Part shown: one piece after another, positions 49,601 to 63,000 of the stretch | Position numbering within the stretch: the stretch's first letter is position 1 | How the letters are laid out: every line of letters starts with the position of its first letter | NCBI RefSeq assembly: GCF_040115645.1 | Contig: NC_089557.1 | Span: forward strand, 1,860,001 to 1,924,000 | Length of the DNA: 64,000 bases | Source: Euwallacea fornicatus | Taxonomy: Eukaryota > Arthropoda > Insecta > Coleoptera > Curculionidae | Direction: 5' to 3' | The notes under the pieces: model-generated | Told to the model about the DNA's origin: nothing | What the model saw: the letters and a program-made list of their open reading frames with translations, nothing else | The model's database searches: none | Position numbers and translations under genes: made by a program

Positions 49601-52600
49601 ACGGAAACTGTGCTCGCTCTGGGCCTATTTATGAAATCAAATTTGCAGATGAAAAACCTTTAAAGTAGTAATAATGATCTCAAAGCTAAACTCGCCTATT
49701 GAGCATTCGATTTACCTGAGTTTCAATTAATAACACCATTTGATTTATACAAAGCGGACCAATAGGGCGAATCGCAGGCCTCCATTAACCGCCTGACATA
49801 ATTATCGTGCGAAATTCGCTTATCCCTTGAATGACAGGTAATGGACTATGGGGCACATGTTCCCGCTGATGAGATTTGGGTTACAGCAGGCCTGATTTAA
49901 ATGTCCCAACCGGGGGACGCGACAAGTTTTTTTACTTGTTATACGTCATTGTTAATGTCGGTTGTTATTCTTCATTAGCTGTCAGCTTTAGGACCTCATT
50001 ATTTAACGTGCCCGGCTGACGAGCATAAATGTCTTTTAACAGATGAATAAGGTGTTTGGGAGGTATTTAAATTTTTACTTAGAAGTTAAAATTTTAGCAA
50101 ATTAAAATTAATTCGGGCATGAAACGTTGGTTAATGAAATGCGTTCGTGTAATTCGACTCATTCATTTATGGGCTCACTCGCAAATTCGCTCAGCAGTAA
50201 TGTGGCTCGTCTCATAAAACTTTACACTAATTAGGTATTACTTAACTACTTTTACAGATTCTGTTTCGTGAGATAATTGATAATAAATTTGTCGCGTTGT
50301 TTCCTTAGAAGGTCTATAATTGTTTTTATCGAGTCCTCGCACGTCTGCGGTGCAGTTTTCGGCCAAAAACGCTAAATTTTGATACATTTTTTAGTAGTTC
50401 GAGTATCGCAATTCTACGAATTTTTAATACGCAAATTTGCAAACGCGAGAGAGGCCGAAAGAGGTTCCCTCGGGAGGCTAAAGCTTCAGAAAATTCGAAA
50501 GTGGCACGCTTGGGATGCTCCTATGGAGTGTTTAAGGGTACCTAGGGGGATTGTTCATGTGTTTTAATATTTTTCATTAATTTGACGTTTGGTGAGCTTC
50601 GAGTCTGTACCACCCTGTGCACCACGGCAGTGCATGACATCCCTCCTTGTTCGTGTGTTATTCCCAAATAACGCCCGGGAAACATATTGCTAAAAGGGGA
50701 CGTCCCTGACAGTTCCTCGCTAATTTCCCGATGGTTATATTTGTCACGTGATACCGGATTAGTAATGGCGTCTCGCTAATTTTATGACACCTGCCTCCGT
50801 AAAGATAAATGCGGTAATCTGTCGCCCCGAGGACTTATTACCGTGGAACGTATTATATGTCTGGATAACGTATTTGTTTGAAGGGTTTTTTACCTGGAAT
50901 ACAATTTTTGTTTCATGTGCGAGTGCGAATTCCGGCCTCCCCCGGCATAAAGGTCAATTTATTATATTTATCCCTGACCGTACCTGAGTTTGCCCGTGCC
51001 CTCGGATAAGGGCGTCTTTCCCTTCGAATGAAGGGCAATATTTCAAATTTTTATAAACAATTTATTCCCGGCTGATAAATATTCAAAGATAATGATTGCT
51101 TCTCAGGCCATGGCCGTCATGTAAATCGTTCTTTTTTCCCAGGCCACGATTATTTTCCGTGATTCCTCCCCCGTTTTTCCTATTTTCCTTTTCCGGCGAG
51201 ATAATTGAAATCCGCCGTAATAAATTCGTTTTATCCAGGTAAATGTAATTTATTTTTACTTAATGGAGGGGACCCTCTGTTTTTGTTTATTCTATCCTGC
51301 CATCATCCCCCCCTCTATTAATTTAGATTGCCAAGGATAATGAACTTGCTGCTAGGAAATATAGTGCAATAAAGGTTTCATTTCCTGCTAGAGATTTTTC
51401 GGAGGAATTTAGCGATTTCGTATTGGATAGACCACCGGCACATCCCTGAATCATAATAACATGGAAGTTTGCATACTAATTATTTACAGCCGGATGAAAG
51501 ATAAGGTGAAACAGTGTTGATTTACGACGATCCAGACTTCTTGCCGGTGCAACGAACATTGTAGTTAGTACATTGAACGGCGCCCTTCTAATTTCCGGCA
51601 CACCTATGGGCGATTTATTTTCGGGTCAGATAAGCCGGCCCTGATAACCGCTAGTATTGGAATATTCAAGAAGCCCCGTTCTATGGGGTATCGTTGACTT
51701 CTTGTCCGCAAGCTGCCATTAATTGAAATGAATGGCTTACCGATCCCGGTTGATTTGATTCGAAGCCGATTCAATTTGAAAAAGTTTTGTTTCCTGGAAA
51801 ACGAGCTTGTAATTTTATGATCATTACAACAGGATTTTCCCGCCGCGCGGTGCTTCACATCCCTCACTGAATGTCAATGAACACTATTTAAGGGATCTCA
51901 TTACCTCATTAGCATAAATTTGCACTAAATTCCTGGTGATTAAAGTTTAATCAGGCTCTCAAAAGATTTCTCCCGGGATCAAGAAACTACGATCAATTAA
52001 TCATACCCTGATTAAAAGTACCAATCAATTAAGTTTGAAAATAGAGGATTGATGAGCAATGCCGGTCCTTACCGAGCACCTCATTAATTTTTATTAGTAT
52101 GAAAATGAACGGTTTTTAAGTTGGCGCGCCGAAGAGAAAACCCGAGCAAAATGTCCATCTTTCTTTAAACAAAGCCAGGCATAATTGTTTCATTAGTTCC
52201 CTCGTCTGATTTGCGTAATTTCCAAAGGGCCTTAATATATTTGACAGACCGAAACATAAATAGAACACTAAACTCCCGCTTTTTATTCGACCTTAATTCT
52301 CGGTACCTGCAGGGAGGGTCCGAGGTAGGCGTACGTACTATTTAATTAAATGTTTGAGACATGTAGTAATGAGGAGGGCTCCGACTAATAAATTTGGAAT
52401 TAAAACAGGTGTAATCTACGGGGAGCACTCAGTAAGATGCTCAATTGAAATGTGCACAACAAGGGAGGCAAGTGCCTCTTTTACTCCCGTGAATAATTCC
52501 AATCAACATTCGAGGGCGCAAATGGCTCTTTCCGCCGGAAGTGTGCATTTAATTTTAGAGGCACACAACTCTCATTTGAACAAATGGAACAAAACCAGTA

Positions 52601-55600
52601 ATGTCAAACACCAGGGGGAGAAAAAAACGGTACTTTCCTCCCTTGTTGTGCAAATAAATATTGTGAACTCAGGATGGCTAGGAAGGGAAATACTTTTGCT
52701 CTCTGGAGAGCAAAAGTCTTTTAAATATTAAATATTGAGAATAAAATAAGAGCTTCCAGTGGAAGTAATAAATGTCCTCAAAAAAGCAATGTTCCAATTT
52801 TTCTATGAGAATCCGGAAACACTTTAGCGTCGGTTGTTAGAAAACTTAGAATAATAGAAGTTTATTAAATCGGGGTCGATCGAACTTCATTCCTCTTCAA
52901 AATATTCGACTTTTATTATTGATGATGTGGCAAATTGGGACACCATTATCTCGAAAACAGGCACAGATAGATGTGGCCGTGTTGCAACTAACCCGAACTA
53001 CTATTAAATTTCGAATTGTCGATAGTGGCGTCAATAGGGGGGTAATAACACTTTCTCTTATCGAAATTTCTATTTCGGTTTCATATTGTTTTTTGATGAT
53101 TTGTCGGTGCTTGAGGTTCGCGCCAGGAACGGCGAGCCACTCTTCGTGTTAGTTTAACTGTAATTACCGCCGCCAGGTATAAAACTTCGTAGATCTGTAG
53201 ATTTCATTATCTGAACCCTAGAATGCGTTGGCTTCATTCATAAATTCGTTCTCGCGTTATCTGCTCTCTAAATAAAATATGCTCTTTCAGTCTGGACGTA
53301 ACGCGGCCTGGCTTAATAAAACAGGAATATTCGAATAAACTCCATTAAAAGTTAATAAATAATTTGGGAATAACGAGGCTCCCAGGTAAAGGAACAAAAG
53401 CCCCGACAAAGAAAATCTTTCCTTGCTCCCGCTCCACCTATATGAATTTTAGAGCAACTTTGGATTTCCTTGGAGAAATATTAGAATTGATTAGCAACGC
53501 TCCTCCTCCCACGTTTCCATTGTAAATTTTACGGGCACAATTCTATTGGCATCTCCTTATTTAAACTGTTCTATTATTTAGAATGACACCCTATAGAAAT
53601 GGGGATAAAGAGAAGAAATATACATACACAGCGGGGCTGCTTCAGTGCATTGTTGGAAAACTTAATTAGGGCAGCCGGAAGGGTTAAGCCGCTAAATTGC
53701 TCTAATAAATGGAATTGATGCTGAAATATTTAATACGCGAACACGGCACAAAGAGCGTGTTTCCACCTTTTTACGGTCAAAGTTATATTAATTTTTCCCC
53801 AGGATAGCGGTGGTCCGAATCGTCGCAAACGCCATTCAAACTAGCTATTCTCTATCTTTAAAACCGAATTTAATAAAACTTTCCTTCTCTCTGCCTGCAC
53901 TTGACAGACTCTTCACGTCCTTAACAGGAAAATTCACTTAGTTTAGACTGTAATTACTTTACTGAATTATTTTCTTTATAAAGAATTAAGGGCTCTAAAG
54001 TTTCACAGGGGGGTGAACGTGTACCAACTTGGGCCTCTTTAACTCCTAAGAAAAAATCCTTCCAAGGCGCGAGAAGGGTTGACTTTGTTGATGTCCTTGT
54101 ATTTCGAGAAGTAAATAACTTCTCTGACGTGAAGGAAAGGGGAAAGTGGAATGTTTGGTCTCAAGTCTTGTTTTGATTTTCACTAAATTGAGATAAATAA
54201 TTTCTCGGGTGTCAAGAAAATTAGTCCAGTTTGCCACTTCCACTTGAAGTGAGAGAAAAGGAGACGGATCAGACTAATATGCATATTCCTATCCGACCTG
54301 AGCGGGAATCCATAAATTTTAAGAAAATGGGAGTACTTGAAAAAGTGGAGATTAAATTTTACGAAACTCGATGAATTGCGCAAACGTCGCAAGGAGATGC
54401 ATTAGGGATATGAATATTTTAGTTACAATAATACTTGAGCTGTGGAACTGATCCGACTGTGGTGCCGCCTGATGGACGATCTTTTGGAGAGGCTTCCGAC
54501 CGGCGGATTTAGTGCGCAGACGTGCGCTAGCGACGGGCTGCTCATGATATCGGGCGAGTTACCCAACCATTAATAAAAAACAAACGTTTGTGTTGGCAGT
54601 TACCCTCTCTCTTTAACAGTCCAACATGAATCGCTTTATCCTAATTTTATAGGTTAAGTTTTAGATAGAGAAATGAGAGATTTACTGTGGTTAGCTGACT
54701 TTCCAAGTTAAAAGATGAAAACCTGACCTCTTTGATTTGTTCCTGATAAGATTACTTGAATATACAAATAAACTTTTTTAAAGTCAGAGAGATCTATTTT
54801 AAAAAAATCACTACTCTCCAGTTATTTTCGAAAAATGACTGGAGGTTACGAAAACATGCGGAAAAAATGCCTCGCTTTGGGTCTATTTTGTAAAAAACTT
54901 AGGGGAAAAATCAGAATCGTTCTAAGGAGTTGCAATGGAAGCTTCCCAACTGGCGAAGAGACGTTACCATCGAACATACATTTGTAACAGAAAGTGGAGT
55001 TGCTTGCAGAACTTCGACCTGGTCAAAACGCTACGCCGATAGATCCCGCAGAGACCTGCCTTCGCAATTCCGCTCGCAAGTACGCAAAGTTGCTGCTTTC
55101 CGTGCCAAGAACGTATTGGGACATTTAGCCGAGTCGACTATCTGGCATAAATGCATTGCCCGGTGGTATTACCGGTTCGATCATAATCGTCCGACAATGA
55201 AAATATTGTAATTAAGCACTTCTTAATTTCCAAGCACGTTAAATCGATCTCTTTATAGGAATTGCTGTCGTTCAAGGGAAAACGAATCCTCACACCATAT
55301 TTACTAACAGATGGGGTATCAGCACATAAAATGCAGTTCGAATCAAAGCTATGCACAAAGAATGTAATCAAACTGAAACAATGTTCATCAACTGAACGTG
55401 CAATTGAAAAATCAGGGCATCAAAGGTTATTGAGAGTTAGGCAAATGCGCTTTAGATCCGATATTAGCGAAGCACTCCGTGTTAATAAATTTGATTCCGA
55501 CAAATCGAATTTCGCATTTAGGGTGCAATTTAGCAAACAACTAAACGTGAATCTGATGATTCACTGCTGAAAAAGATTACTAAAAGGCCCCGGTATGGCA

Positions 55601-57014
55601 CTTTAACTAAAATAATCATTTCGAAGGTGTGAAACTACGGGACGCCTCCCCATGACCATCTTAATGATGAAGGATGGAACATTAACTCCCCTGCTACTCG
55701 TAATAAAAGGGATATCCCATGGAGATTAATATTGCATTATATGCGATATTGATCAACATTTTAACCTTTGTCAGAGTCACTATTATTTGATTAAATCCGA
55801 AGAGCCTTTAAGGGAAGAATGAAGTAGGTAGACCAAACAGAAATAAGTTTCGCAATTGCCAGAAAAAGAGATTTGTTTTGTGCGAAGCCCCAAGTAATCT
55901 CTGCGGAAACTTCGAAAGAGGAAACTTTAGACAAAGAAAGGCCGTGACACAAAGAAATCTCGCAGTCTGTCACCCGACCATTGACTTTTAAATTGCAACA
56001 CCCGCAGATGGGCCAAGAGAATGCCCTAATTGCCTTCAATATTATTCTTCGGATCGGTATTTGGCCTCTACTATGTATGGGTGAGAAGTGGAAATCGAAT
56101 TGGCTAAAAGCAACACAAACACACTCGGCGCTTTTCCTATTAAAGTTTCCCGTCTGGAAAAAACGCGCTGGAAAAAGGTCGAGTTAGGACCGAGTTAAAC
56201 GAATTAGCCGGGAAAAAGGTGAAACCGCGTCAAAGTTGAAACTTTGCAGACGTATATTAATGTTTCCTATTCCGGTTTTGTTTTTAGTTTGCCAGGAAAA
56301 GCGGGGACATTTCGAAGGGATTATGAGGATCTTCGGACAGAGACTGATGGAATTACTCTTATGAAAGGAAGATGGGAAATATGGTTCTTCATTTATGTCC
56401 CAATTCCATCATTAGTTCATGTTACATGCTTCCGCGCGGCAAAACGTTCAGATGACTAATTCACTAATGGCGCTAATCACGTATTCAAATTAAGCAAAGA
56501 TTTTTACGTTAATTGTCGCGAGAAACGAGCCAAAGGTTCTCCAAGGGGATATTCGTGAGTCTTCTCCACCCCTACTTGTTTTCAAAACAGGAGAGGTACC
56601 TGTAATCCCATCACCCGGGGTAATAACTTTCGTGGCCAATTCAAAGGTTTCGTGTCGGACGTGATGAAAACATGTTAAAAAATTTATTCAGTGAAAAAGA
56701 GCTTTTCGCAAATCTAGTGCGAATTTAATTATACGTTTAAGATCCAAAAAAGAAAAAAATTAGGTCATACAGGAATTTTTAAGAGCTTGAGAATGAATGC
56801 CGCTCTTCTCAATTACGTTTTCGGTCCTTTTATCGCTTCACCGAACTTTTGCGCACAAATATCATGATTTACGTCTTCACAGCAATTAGAGATTTTGACC
56901 ATTTCCCGAAATATAATCGAGAAGAAAATTTCTTACGGTTTTCCATTACACATTCTCCAGCCTCATACCTTGGGACCTTAATCCGCCATTTTTTTTTTTT
57001 TTTTTTTAAGTTTA
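46621..57014. other. No supported gene; possible upstream or intronic regulatory DNA
   Basis: It lies upstream of the first coding exon of Ddr. From about 49.7 to 56 kb few transposon traces are visible, and the sequence is rich in TAAT cores. A non-coding 5' exon could lie here but cannot be recognised. Open frames (for example 52354-52731) have no known domain. Confidence 0.45.
51937..51953. promoter_or_regulatory. TAAT-type palindrome in a TAAT/ATTA cluster
   Basis: TGATTAAA-G-TTTAATCA is a perfect dyad with two homeodomain-type cores. ATCAATTAATCAT, CTGATTAAAAG and ATCAATTAAG follow within 100 bases. A homeodomain-bound enhancer is a reasonable guess; AT-richness alone could produce part of this. 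Confidence 0.25.
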
Positions 57015-57073
57015 AATTTAGGACTCTTTCACGCGGATAAAGAAACAAGATCGGCGTGAAAGAGTCCTAAATT
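57015..57073. repeat. Perfect 20-bp inverted repeat with 19-base loop
   Basis: AATTTAGGACTCTTTCACGC at 57015-57034 is exactly complementary to 57054-57073. It follows directly after a poly-T run (about 56989-57007). It is too perfect to be old chance similarity. It may be a recent small foldback insertion or a structured RNA. Confidence 0.75.
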
Positions 57074-60000
57074 GGCGCCACTTCTGTGACGTATTGAAGA
57101 GTGAAATTTAACGCTCAATTTCTTGATAATAATTTCGCGCTATTCACGACTTAGCCTAGGAAAGTATCCAGAGATTTTGAGCGTTTCTTGCATATGCTCG
57201 TACTTTCAGATCTTTACAGGTATGAACACGTATTTTTCAGGCGTTGAATGGTCCCAACTTGAAAATCCCAGTTGAAATTGCCTGTTATATTTCTTCACAG
57301 ACGTTTCGCGTGAGTGAGAGAGTAACGCCCTCATTTTGGACTTCGGGCATGAAAGACATGGATTGAATTTACTTCTCTTTTTTCCCTTTGCCGTACATCT
57401 ACATGTTCTGAACACTCCGCAATGAAAATCTGACGTGCAATTTGTTATTTTCATTACCCTCGTACCTGCCCATTCTCGCAGTGATCATATCTTGGGGTTT
57501 TCAACAGTCTCAGATGCAATTTCATGTCCATTTACCCACCTCATAGCCTTCATAAATTTCCAAGTTTCATTGTCTGTCCATTCACAGATTTCGAAGACAT
57601 ATTGTAGGCTTATATAACGCAATAATTTCCCAGATTTTTATTGCTGTGCAACGCATTAAATCAGTCTACATGACCATCCTGTAAATCATTCTCGTTTCAG
57701 CTTTAGTTTAATTTTCGTAACATCACCGACAATAGCTCAAGAATTTCATTACGAATTCAATTTATTCCCTTTTGGCTTTTTTATTGTCATTTTTTCAGCT
57801 GTCAAAGTGAGCGTGAAATATGACGAAATATTAAATTGGGCATCAGCCTGACACCCGCGCGAATTGGCATTGAGCGGTTAATTTCGTCATCATAATTCCA
57901 TCATCAAAATTTCGTCATCAACTTTTAATGTTTCCATGAATTTCTAAGTGTCCATCAAGCAACAGGGAATTTATTATTTGAGTTTGCAGTTTTAATGTTT
58001 AATTTTTAGTGCTCGACAACGATTTCCTGGAAATTGGCCCGAAGAGAAGGCATCTCAAACTTTTTTGATTTGTCGCGGACGGCAAAAAGCGAGGCACTGT
58101 AAAAGGGAGTTTTATTCCTGGATAACTCGCCCTTAAAAGCTGCCATTTTGAATCGGGACAAGGCCCATATTTTCCTCGAACGGATTTATGATTTTGTTCC
58201 GAACCGATTCGGCTCGAAATTTATCGCCGCACTATGAAAACTCTTCTTTTTTTTTTCGCTTCATAGTTATGAATGTTCGATTCGCCCAAAGTTCGGTTGG
58301 TTAAAATTCATAACTGCCAAACCTGCAGAAAAATATCCGGGATACCTCCCTTCAAATATTAAACAATGTTAAATAATCCAGGCAAATTCCATCTGAGCAG
58401 GAATTAATTATGAATTAATGATGATCCAGGAGAGGTCTTCCTAGGTGTCACACCTGGCAATCTTTAATTAGCCTGCGATGCAACCCTGCAGCTTTCCCGT
58501 CACATTCATTCTTAATTCAACTAGTTTCCAAGTGGGGCATTATCGAGGTTTGTTGCTCAGCGACGTGTCTCACTTTTTAGTTGAGTTTAGAACAATGGAT
58601 TTGAACTTCTAATAATGCGAAGTCGCATAATATCGAAGCCCCATAAACTGCTGCCTTAAAGCCTTTAAGTGCACTTGAGAGCACTTTTCACTTCGAGTGC
58701 GTTCCTAAGCGAATTCGTTTCATTTCAGTGTCCTAAAATCCAATTCTACACTAGATGCTCTCATAAGGAGCCCCCCCTCCATTCCTGGTTTTTCCACAAT
58801 TGCTCGAAGCAAAATCTTGCTTTTTTTCTTTCAATGACTTCCGGCTAAACCAGTAGAAAACATATTTTAAAATTGGAAAAAGTGCATTGTTACTTTCGGA
58901 AACCGCCGACACTGAAATTTCGCTAATATGTATTTTTCATTTCCGGATGATAACGGGACAGTGGTCAGCGGAGCCCTAACTAGGTCACCTGAAGCCAATC
59001 TCCCTGACAAAAATATATGGAGGTAGATGTTTAATTCCATCAACTTTCCAAATTGCAATCCACATCTCCACGCATCATTACCCCGCGCAATAAATTAGCA
59101 GGTGGATGGGTTATATATCCTTAGGGATGCTCTCCGTTCATCAGCTGATGGACTCCTGGGGATCATCCAGCTGCAGCTTGCTGTTGTTGGGGATATGGGG
59201 GCACAGTTGCCAAACTATGTTGTAAATAAAATCAGCATTAAGTTCGAAGCATGAAAGTTACGTAACTAAATATATTGTAATAACTTTGGCTTCAGACAAT
59301 GGGAGAGTTACTAAAGTGAAGTGTCATGGCTCTCCGAGGGAATTAGATCCGGAGCGATCTTGTCGAGATGATAAGAAAGTAATATGGGATTTAAATGAGG
59401 GCTTTTGTTGGGGATAGATTGAATGGGGCTCAAATGCATTATAAAGACAAGAAATAATACGTATAGCTATTACTTTGTGCTTCGCTCTGTTGGAATTAGG
59501 AGTTTTTCTTAGGGCGACTTTAGAACCGCTAAGGCTCAGAGCTGCCCAGAGTCAGATGGAGAGACGGGCTCACTCATCAATAACAATACGTATAGAAGAG
59601 CTTTTTTGGTTCACTTTAAGTGTGAACTCCCATTCGAATTGGTTTCGCGAAAAATCAATACCCTCAATTTTACAGTAGGAGACCAATTTTTTTTGTGAAT
59701 TTTCACAGCACTTTTGCCTCTTCATTAGACTTTTACTCCTCTAGACCGTGACCTCTCAATGTTCGTTAAATAAACGGTTCTCCGGCATCACTACGGAACC
59801 TTGTTAACCCAAGACGGTGCACCACTGACAAAAACCCAAACACACGCATTAATTATAGAACCAATTGGATGAGTGATAAATCTCGTTTTCAACAAACCCG
59901 TAAACTAAAACAAGATAATTTCTTTAAATTACCAACGTACACCATTTAACCTGCTTATTATCGATAATGCCACGCTCGATGGTATCTCCGCAAAGATTAA

Positions 60001-63000
60001 TGGTTCGCTTTCAGAAGGCCACAGTGTGTTTTGATAATTGTAGCTACACCACTCGTGAAACCCTCTTAAAAATGTGAACGTTTCAAAGCATCCGGGCTCG
60101 AAAGCCACGGAAAAAGAATAAAACCACTATGAAAACTCTATCTGCGACTCACAAACACACTTATAAACCCGTATTTTCCTCGCCTTATTTCCCCGTTAGT
60201 GCTTTCCCGCGCAAAACTTGAATGGAAATTATAATTGCGGATCCTAATAACGGGGCATAAAAGAAAATTATTTTTCCAGGCCGCATATGAAAGGAAAATT
60301 CTGCACGGGAAAAAATTGTTACGTTGCAGGAGAAAGACTAATGACATTACCAACCCCATATACCGATGCGGCTGAAATAATAATACTCGCTAATAGAGAA
60401 GGCTCATTAATATCTCGGTGTTTTGCTTAAAGACTGTTTGGCCCATTAGGATTAACCATCAGGTTTCCAGATAATTAATTCCCACCCATTCTGCCCGGGC
60501 AATTGACTGGCTCAAGCCCAATCAGGTTGAATTATAGATTTGTATTCACGATTGAGCTTGAGCCCGCTTAAACATAGATATACCAATGGTTGACATCTTG
60601 TCTCCCGGGCACAAGCCCACCTCTATAGGTACATAAATCATAATACATAATATCTATACGGATACGTCTGTATGGTCGAAATTTAGGAGAAATTTACTTG
60701 TTGCTATATTGCTTAGTGGATTACACGACGGTCGATTACCTTATTTGTTTTTTGGGAGAAAGAAGCTCAGATCGGGACTGAGATTGTTGTAGAAACGGTC
60801 AAGAGGTACCGTGACAAGTGCAGGAGTGATAGAAAAACTGATATAGTGGGTGAAAAAAATTTAAAAATCCTTTTCCGCTTCCGAATCGTTCCGACTGAAC
60901 GGAAAACGACGCTATTTCATCATAGTCATTCATTTATATCTGGCATTCATTAAGAATTCAAAGTGGCTTTGCTTTACTTTTGATTTCAAAACTGCTGATA
61001 ATTTCTGGGGGAAAACGTGGAGGAATTTAAAGTAGTTCAATGTGGACGTTTCTCGAATTAACTTTGCAGACCGAAGTCTAGAAATATCGATGGAGAATGG
61101 TTGTTGATGGTGCCCACTTTACGTGCCAGTACACAAGCAGGTACTTAGGCCAAAATCGCATATTTGCATCAATCTGTCACATTTCGTAAAACGGCAACAA
61201 AATTGTGTAGATTGAGTTTATTAACGGAAATCTATGGTGATTCTCCCAGAGAAAATTGGGAAAAAAGCCTTTTTTCAGACTCCCGTTAGTTTAGGTCAAA
61301 AATTGCATAATAAATTATGATTAAAATGGACTTTGGCTTTCTAATTTTTTGAAAAATCTTCCCATGATTGTTCCTTGAATCCCATATTAGATTGCGCAAT
61401 TTACTGAACAAGTTTGTCACTTTTTAAAACATATAAAATTTTCTACGTTACAAAGAAACTACGAATGGCACTTCTGCAAAGGTAATCACATAAGTTAATT
61501 ATGTTTTAATGTATAAAACGTTCGGCGCTAAGGCATTCTCTCAGCACCCTCAGGACCGAATTTTTGTTCGAAAGACACCCCCTGTTCCCTTTTCAGTTCT
61601 CTAAGGTTTAGTAGATAATTAAAGCCAACTGTTTCAAAATTAATTATTTTATTTTTCTGAACAAATTTCTGCTCTATAATTTTAATTTGAAACATTTGGG
61701 GTTCAAGACATCCCCAACGCCGAGAAGACGAAACCAGACTTTTTTGTATCCACATAATGTGTCACGTTTTCATTATCATTTGAATATTTATAAAATAGAC
61801 TATTTTTTCCAATATCCGACTTTTTACATTTTGAGATCTTCAAAATTCCCTCTTCACTCACATACGTTTTCAGTTATCTCTACTAAATAGAATGATGTTT
61901 TTTCAATTCCTTGGACTTCCCTTTTTGAGATTTTCACCTTTTCTCCAGGCACAAATTCCAGAATTCCTGAGCTGTTAAATTAAAAACTTTCAAAATCCAA
62001 TTACCTGTCCTACTTTCTCTTTGTAGGATCAAACAAAAACAAATTCTAAAAGATCGCCTCAGTATTTATAGGTTTCAGTTCTTCAGGATTATACCCATTA
62101 TAACTTGGATCTTCCCAAGCTTTTCAATTAAATCCAAATTAATACTTGTACAGTCCGTTTTTATGGATAACATTAATAGACGGATATCAATCCGGCGAGT
62201 GAGAGAATAATGGAGAAAACCGTCCGAAAAGCTAATACCATTAAGCCGAAAAAAATTGAATAAAAACCGAGAAATATGACGAGAGCCCCCTCGAGAACGA
62301 ACCGGGCAAATTCGGTGTAGTCGAGAGCTCCCTTTCAAGAAAAGAACACGAGTTTACTCTAAAAAGGCCCGGAAATGCGATAGAAAGAGGCTCTCCTCTC
62401 TAAAAAACGTTTGAATTATATTGGAGCCGATTGAGTCTTATAGTGGAGAACGTCTGGGGAGTTATATGTTAATAAGCTTTGATGGACGCTTTTCGGAGCT
62501 CGATTTTTAAAAGGGCATTCAAGAATGGAAATCTTTTTTTGAGGTGATGGATGGAGTTATTTGTAGATTAAAGGATACACATTTTTATACGCAACTTACT
62601 TCAATCTCGCAAGCACATCAACATGTTATTCAGACTTGCAGAATTTACCATTTGTGCTCGGAAATTCTGTGTATGATAAACTTTCTCAAAAATCAATTTA
62701 CATTAGGGCCGCTTTATCATTCCCAAACCCATATACCTCATACTGTGATAAATATTAAAATTTCCACTCACAGGAAACCGGAGTACTCCTCCGGGAGGAT
62801 ATAAAGTTGCATTTTCTGTATCGGAAGCTCGTCCTGAATGCTTTTAAAAATATGACGATAAAATTAATTCCTTTAAAGGGCCGACGTATCCTTTTCGATA
62901 TCATTTTAAGGGCTCCGAACGTTAAAAATTGAAAGAAAACTCCGAAATTATCTCTTTCCTTGACAACCTTTTCGGGGGAGTATCGCCATATTTATGTCCC

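Noticed and set aside
57206..57454. Small Cys-rich minus-strand frame starting MKITNC
   Set aside because: No signal peptide, splice sites or known Cys spacing; likely chance.
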